64,000 bases of DNA from Syntrophomonas sp. (GTDB taxonomy: Bacteria; Bacillota; Syntrophomonadia; Syntrophomonadales; Syntrophomonadaceae): contig JAENZN010000022.1 of NCBI GenBank assembly GCA_016841245.1, forward strand, positions 1 to 64,000, read 5' to 3'. Positions 60,080 through 64,000 of this stretch are shown piece after piece (the first letter of the stretch is position 1; the number at the start of each line of letters is the position of its first letter). The notes beneath the pieces were generated by a model. That model was not told where the DNA came from. It saw nothing but the letters and a program-made list of their open reading frames with translations, and searched no databases. A program made the position numbers and the translations under genes.

Positions 60080-60925
60080 TTAAAGACTATTAACTATTCT
60101 TTGGACTGCTTCTTTAGCATCATTGACCCGGGTATTAATATCCCAACCTCTAGTCTTAAGGTGGTATAGAACTTCCTGGTGAACAGGCAGGGTAAAGCCT
60201 CGTTCCTCTAATTGCCGGTAATAAGCAGCAAGCGCAGCAGTTGGAGTATCTATGAGAAGCTTCCCTTCTTCCAGCAGCATGACTCTTTTACAAACCATGC
60301 TGAGTTGCCCTAAATTATGACCAGTTATTATTATCCCCATCCCCTCCTGGCGGTTCAGCCTGGATAATAATTCCATCAGGAGGTTAATTCCTGATGCATC
60401 TAATCCTGCCAAAGCCTCATCCAACAGAAGATAACGGGGCTTCAGTGCCAGAAAGCAGGCTATCGACAATCTTCTTTTCTCACCACTGCTTAAAGTTGCC
60501 GGTTGACGGTCATGGAATTGTTCATAATCTAATCCAACCTGCCCCAGAGCCTCCTTAATTCTCTTCTTTTCTTCTCCTAAATCCAGTCGCTGACTCTTCA
60601 GTCCAAAGGCCAGTTCTTTGTAAACGCTGGTTTCGAATAATTGTTGCTCAGGAAATTGCCAGACCAAACCTACCTTTTTGATCAACCTCTGGATATTTTT
60701 CTTCCAGGCCGAGCTTTCTATTTCGTCGACAATTATTTTTCCTGCATCAGGCTTTAGTAAACCATTGAGTAATTTGAGCAGGGTGGTTTTTCCCGCACCT
60801 GCTCTCCCTATAATCCCAACGATTTCGCCATCATCTATCTGAAAGGAAATCTCTTGTAATGTCGGCCGGGCATAGCCCTCATGTGCCTGGTAGGTATATG
60901 TTACATTTTCTGCTTTAATCGGCAT
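60080..60925 (-). CDS. ecfA2: Energy-coupling factor transporter ATPase EcfA2
   Basis: 281 aa. Walker A GRAGAGKTTLLKLLNG, Q-loop VWQFPEQQLFE, signature TLSSGEKRRLSIA, Walker B YLLLDEALAGLD and H-loop IITGHN are intact. It pairs with EcfA1, whose gene overlaps it by 25 bp. It powers uptake of vitamins and metal ions with EcfT. Confidence 0.94.
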   Translation of the reverse strand: MPIKAENVTYTYQAHEGYARPTLQEISFQIDDGEIVGIIGRAGAGKTTLLKLLNGLLKPDAGKIIVDEIESSAWKKNIQRLIKKVGLVWQFPEQQLFETSVYKELAFGLKSQRLDLGEEKKRIKEALGQVGLDYEQFHDRQPATLSSGEKRRLSIACFLALKPRYLLLDEALAGLDASGINLLMELLSRLNRQEGMGIIITGHNLGQLSMVCKRVMLLEEGKLLIDTPTAALAAYYRQLEERGFTLPVHQEVLYHLKTRGWDINTRVNDAKEAVQRIVNSL

Positions 60926-61734
60926 AACTCTTCCACCAGCTTATCTACATCATTTATTTCCATGGAAAGCAGACCGGAATGAGCAGTATTCAGAGCTTCT
61001 ATAAAACTACTTATCTCCAGGGGCTGGATCTGCATGGCTCTTAATAGTTCTGGCTGATATACTATCTGTTCTGGTACACATTGGGCCTTTATCTGCCCTG
61101 ATTCCATGAGTACTATGCGGTCAGCCTTTATTGCTGGGGATAGTTCGTGAGTTATTAATACTATCGCAATACCTTCATTTTTATTTAGCTGCCATAAGGC
61201 CTGGAATACTTCCTGCTTACCCGTTTCATCAAGCATGGAACCGGGTTCGTCTAAAACCAGATAGGCCGGTTTCATGGCCAGCAGTCCAGCTATCCCTACT
61301 TTTTGCTTTTGCCCGCCTGACAAAAGATAAGGAGGATGTTTGGCAAAATCCTCCATTGATAATAATTTTAGAGTATTATCAACTCTGGCTCTTATTTCAT
61401 TTTGCTTTAGATCCAGGTTTTCCGGGCCAAACGCCACGTCTTCTTCTACTGTACTTGATATGAACTGTTTATCAGCTTCGGGAAATAACAGTCCTACCTT
61501 CTGCTTTATCAAGATGCGGTTTTCAGATGCTCTGGTATCCATTCCATCTACCAAAATTCTGCCCGTATCTGGAAGATAAATGCCGTTTAGTAATTTAGCC
61601 AGGGTAGTTTTACCGGAACCGTTATTGCCAATAACAGCTACAAACTCATGTTCAGATATTTCCAGCACTATATCCTTAAGTATCATGGGCCCGGTATTAG
61701 AGTACGAAAAACTAACCTTCTCTATATTAATCAT
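60901..61734 (-). CDS. ecfA1: Energy-coupling factor transporter ATPase EcfA1
   Basis: 277 aa. Walker A GNNGSGKTTLAKLLNG, Q-loop LLFPEADKQFIS, signature LLSGGQKQKVGIAG, Walker B YLVLDEPGSMLD and H-loop LITHEL are intact. It starts 11 bp after rplQ without an evident ribosome binding site, so it may depend on coupled translation. Confidence 0.93.
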   Translation of the reverse strand: MINIEKVSFSYSNTGPMILKDIVLEISEHEFVAVIGNNGSGKTTLAKLLNGIYLPDTGRILVDGMDTRASENRILIKQKVGLLFPEADKQFISSTVEEDVAFGPENLDLKQNEIRARVDNTLKLLSMEDFAKHPPYLLSGGQKQKVGIAGLLAMKPAYLVLDEPGSMLDETGKQEVFQALWQLNKNEGIAIVLITHELSPAIKADRIVLMESGQIKAQCVPEQIVYQPELLRAMQIQPLEISSFIEALNTAHSGLLSMEINDVDKLVEELCRLKQKM

Positions 61735-61745
61735 GAGTTAATATA

Positions 61746-62087
61746 TTAATCTACCAGTTCTAAAATAACCATAGGAGCGCCATCGCCTTTACGATTCCCA
61801 GTTTTGATTATGCGGGTATAGCCTCCCTGTCTTTCGCTAAAACGTGGAGCTAGATCAGTAAAGACTTTATGAACCACATCATCAGTCATTACATAAGAGT
61901 CAACCTGCCTTCTAGCATGCAAATCTCCTCTTTTCCCCAGGGTAATCATTTTTTCAGCTATACGCCTGATATCCTTGGCCCGAGTTTCAGTGGTGGTAAT
62001 TTTTTCTTTATCGAGCAGGGATGTAACTGCATTTCTTAACATAGATCTTCTATGACTGCTCAAGAGACCAAATCTACGATAACTCAC
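61746..62087 (-). CDS. rplQ: 50S ribosomal protein L17
   Basis: 113 aa. [20 protein letters not shown] and the C-terminal [15 protein letters not shown] are diagnostic. It lies 14 bp after rpoA in the conserved alpha operon. Confidence 0.98.
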   Translation of the reverse strand: MSYRRFGLLSSHRRSMLRNAVTSLLDKEKITTTETRAKDIRRIAEKMITLGKRGDLHARRQVDSYVMTDDVVHKVFTDLAPRFSERQGGYTRIIKTGNRKGDGAPMVILELVD

Positions 62088-62101
62088 CGGTCTCCTCCTT
62101 T

Positions 62102-63052
62102 CTAATCTTCTGGTTTCTTAAAACCAAATTCCAATTCTTTTAATTTTCTTTCGATTTCTTCCAGCGATTTCTGTCCTAGATTTCTTATTTTGCTCATTTC
62201 CTCACGGGTTTTCTCAATCAGATCACCAACTGTATTGATATTAGCCCGCTTCAAACCATTGGAAGCTCGAACGGATAGTTCCAGTTCCTCAATGGACATT
62301 TCCAGCACTTTGTCTTTCTTTTCTTCCTCTTTTTCAACCAGTATTTCCACTTCAGCATAAGTATCATCTATCTGGGTGAATAGTTTTAAGTATTCTATCA
62401 GTATCTGTGCTGATAAACTGATGGCCTCCTCCGGGCTAATACTGCCGTTAGTCCACACCTCCAGGGTCAGGCTGTCGTAATCAGTTCTTTTTCCTACCCG
62501 GGCGTTATCAATTGTATAGTTAACTCTAGTAACCGGGGTAAATATAGAATCAATCGGTACCAGACCAACGATATCTTCGTTTTTAATGGCCTGCTGGTCG
62601 GCAGTTACATAGCCTCTGCCTCTCTCCACCGTCATTTCCATTTCCACATTGGCACCCTGATCCAGGGTGGCTATATGCAAATCTGGATTTAAAATATCAA
62701 CTTCTGCATCCTGTTCTATATCGCCAGCAGTTATTTCCTTTTTTCCCTGCTGGGATATCCGGATTATTTTCCGTTCGGTCCCCTCATACTTTAATACCAT
62801 TCTCTTGATATTAAGTATCATCTCCGTGGTATCTTCCATTACATTGGGAATAGTAGAGAATTCATGTAATACTCCATCAATTTTAACAGAAGTAACTGCT
62901 GCTCCGGGTAAGGATGATAAAAGAACCCGCCGCAGAGAATTTCCCAGAGTAGTTCCATATCCTCTTTCTAACGGCTCAATAACAAACTTACCATAATTTC
63001 CTTCTACATCTTTTTCGACACACTCAATACGCGGTTTTTCCATCTCTAGCAT
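62102..63052 (-). CDS. rpoA: DNA-directed RNA polymerase subunit alpha
   Basis: 316 aa. The N-terminal dimerisation domain shows [20 protein letters not shown] and the C-terminal domain shows [20 protein letters not shown] and [12 protein letters not shown], the DNA and activator-binding part. AAGGAGGGG precedes the ATG. Gene order rpsK-rpsD-rpoA-rplQ is standard. Confidence 0.98.
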   Translation of the reverse strand: MLEMEKPRIECVEKDVEGNYGKFVIEPLERGYGTTLGNSLRRVLLSSLPGAAVTSVKIDGVLHEFSTIPNVMEDTTEMILNIKRMVLKYEGTERKIIRISQQGKKEITAGDIEQDAEVDILNPDLHIATLDQGANVEMEMTVERGRGYVTADQQAIKNEDIVGLVPIDSIFTPVTRVNYTIDNARVGKRTDYDSLTLEVWTNGSISPEEAISLSAQILIEYLKLFTQIDDTYAEVEILVEKEEEKKDKVLEMSIEELELSVRASNGLKRANINTVGDLIEKTREEMSKIRNLGQKSLEEIERKLKELEFGFKKPED

Positions 63053-63082
63053 CTATTTATCCCCTCCTTAATTTTAGAGGTG

Positions 63083-63712
63083 TTATCTAGAGTACAATTC
63101 TATAATAAGCTGTTCATTTACAGTGGTATCTATCTGCTCCCTAAGCGGATAGGCCAGCAAGCTGCCAGTCAAATTCTCTGCATCTGCACTCAGCCACTCA
63201 GGTGGTGTTTTGTAAGCAGCCTGATCCTTAATCTCTTGAAATTTAACCGCATCTTTGCTGCTCTCTTTAACCTGAATAACATCACCTACTTTAACCAGCA
63301 TAGACGGAATAGTAGCCTTTCTGCCGTTAATTGTGAAGTGGCCATGATTAACCAGCTGCCGCGCTTCTGCCCGAGATGATGCGAAACCTAATCTGTATAC
63401 TATATTGTCCAGCCTTCTCTCCAGCAAGACCAGTAGATTAGTACCGGTTATACCTTGCTGTCTATCAGCTTTCTTAAAGTAGTTGCGGAATTGTTTCTCC
63501 AGTACTCCGTAGATTTTTCTGGTTTTTTGCTTTTCTCTTAATTGTAACCCATATTCACTCTGTTTTTGTCTGCGTTTGCGTGCATTGGAACCTGGTGGAT
63601 ATGGCTTTCTTTCGACTGCACACTTTTCTGAATAACAGCGGTCTCCCTTAAGGAATAATTTTTCGCCTTCCCTTCGGCACTGGCGGCAGACCGAATCAGT
63701 ATATCTTCCCAC
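63083..63712 (-). CDS. rpsD: 30S ribosomal protein S4
   Basis: 209 aa, GTG start with GGAGGT upstream. The N-terminus has a zinc-type Cys set ([18 protein letters not shown] and [11 protein letters not shown]), so it is the C+ form of S4. The S4 RNA-binding domain is at about 98-160 ([20 protein letters not shown]). Confidence 0.97.
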   Translation of the reverse strand: MGRYTDSVCRQCRREGEKLFLKGDRCYSEKCAVERKPYPPGSNARKRRQKQSEYGLQLREKQKTRKIYGVLEKQFRNYFKKADRQQGITGTNLLVLLERRLDNIVYRLGFASSRAEARQLVNHGHFTINGRKATIPSMLVKVGDVIQVKESSKDAVKFQEIKDQAAYKTPPEWLSADAENLTGSLLAYPLREQIDTTVNEQLIIELYSR

Positions 63713-63728
63713 TTATCCATATACCTCC

Positions 63729-64000
63729 TTATACTCTTCTTCTTTTTGGTGGTCTACATCCATTGTGTGGAATAGGCGTGACATCTTTGATCACACTAAC
63801 TTCTAGCCCTGCAGCTTGCAAGGAACGGATAGCTGCCTCACGGCCTGCTCCCGGACCTTTTACGTAACATTCAACTTCTTTTAAGCCATGTTCCATAGCT
63901 GCTCTAGCTGCATTTTCTGCCGCCTGCTGAGCCGCAAAAGGAGTGCTTTTTCTTGAACCTTTAAATCCAACCGTTCCGGCACTGGCCCAGGATATAGCAT
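63729..64000 (-). CDS. rpsK: 30S ribosomal protein S11 (5' end outside window)
   Basis: The last 89 codons plus stop are present. [40 protein letters not shown] and the C-terminal [16 protein letters not shown] identify S11. The start lies beyond the window edge. It ends 16 bp before rpsD. Confidence 0.97.
   Translation of the reverse strand, partial: AISWASAGTVGFKGSRKSTPFAAQQAAENAARAAMEHGLKEVECYVKGPGAGREAAIRSLQAAGLEVSVIKDVTPIPHNGCRPPKRRRV

Noticed and set aside
1-64000. CRISPR array, rRNA operon, or additional tRNA genes
   Set aside because: No regularly spaced direct repeats, no rRNA-like sequence and only one tRNA cloverleaf were seen.

Overview
The window reads as the chromosome of an anaerobic, spore-forming Clostridia-class Firmicute, probably in or near the Syntrophomonadaceae. 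The evidence is an oxygen-independent class III ribonucleotide reductase, the spore-cortex amidase CwlD next to rplM-rpsI, a Firmicute-order ribosomal/ECF cluster (rpsK-rpsD-rpoA-rplQ-ecfA1-ecfA2-ecfT-truA-rplM-rpsI), lysine synthesis through DapL, ANTAR-type nitrogen control and strong AGGAGG ribosome binding sites. The species assignment is inference. Nearly all genes are on the minus strand, and nitrogen metabolism dominates.

Layout. 0-2.9 kb: an ECF sigma/anti-sigma pair, then broken ABC-transporter and IS91 fragments. 2.9-10.3 kb: an unusual four-gene glutamate-synthase-like operon (GlcD-type FAD/Fe-S protein, degenerate and intact FMN synthase paralogues, and an amidotransferase-GXGXG fusion). 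Behind it lie a MITE-like repeat, an attenuator leader, an integrase relic and tRNA-Thr. 11-18.5 kb: a small zinc-ribbon protein, argH, recQ and nrdDG under two NrdR-type boxes. 18.7-22.9 kb: two parallel modules, each leader-DUF2294-leader-dehydrogenase, with four copies of one structured RNA leader. 23-29.9 kb: argCJBDFG. 30-32 kb: a PNPOx-fold protein and an FAD oxidoreductase. 32-41.4 kb: one long operon, ANTAR regulator-glnA-split glutamate synthase-dapF-dapL. 41.8 kb: glutamine-dependent NAD synthetase. 43.7-46.2 kb: a patch of lipoprotein, chimeric metalloprotease and IS debris. 46.3-51.4 kb: two glnB-amtB pairs and carA. 51.6-56.2 kb: an MBL hydrolase, a probable selenocysteine-containing ArsC-like protein, the AmmeMemoRadiSam genes and cwlD. 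56.5-57.3 kb: a decayed group IIC intron. 57.4-64 kb: the ribosomal/ECF cluster.

How it works together. Glutamine synthetase, two glutamate synthase systems, ammonium channels, PII proteins and CarA all assimilate or spend glutamine nitrogen. Six of their leaders carry the same element: a short hairpin with an AAAGGN hexaloop (A at 1, G at 4, the ANTAR recognition rule) overlapping the 5' arm of an intrinsic terminator. The ANTAR protein at 41 kb is the obvious trans-acting antiterminator, so the window appears to hold both regulator and much of its regulon, including the unusual operon at 3-10 kb.

The observations most worth following are the six-member ANTAR attenuator set, the unassigned four-copy leader of the DUF2294/dehydrogenase modules, the UGA-containing ArsC-like gene with a UxxC motif, and the GlcD-linked glutamate-synthase-like operon. 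No CRISPR array, rRNA or replication origin was seen.
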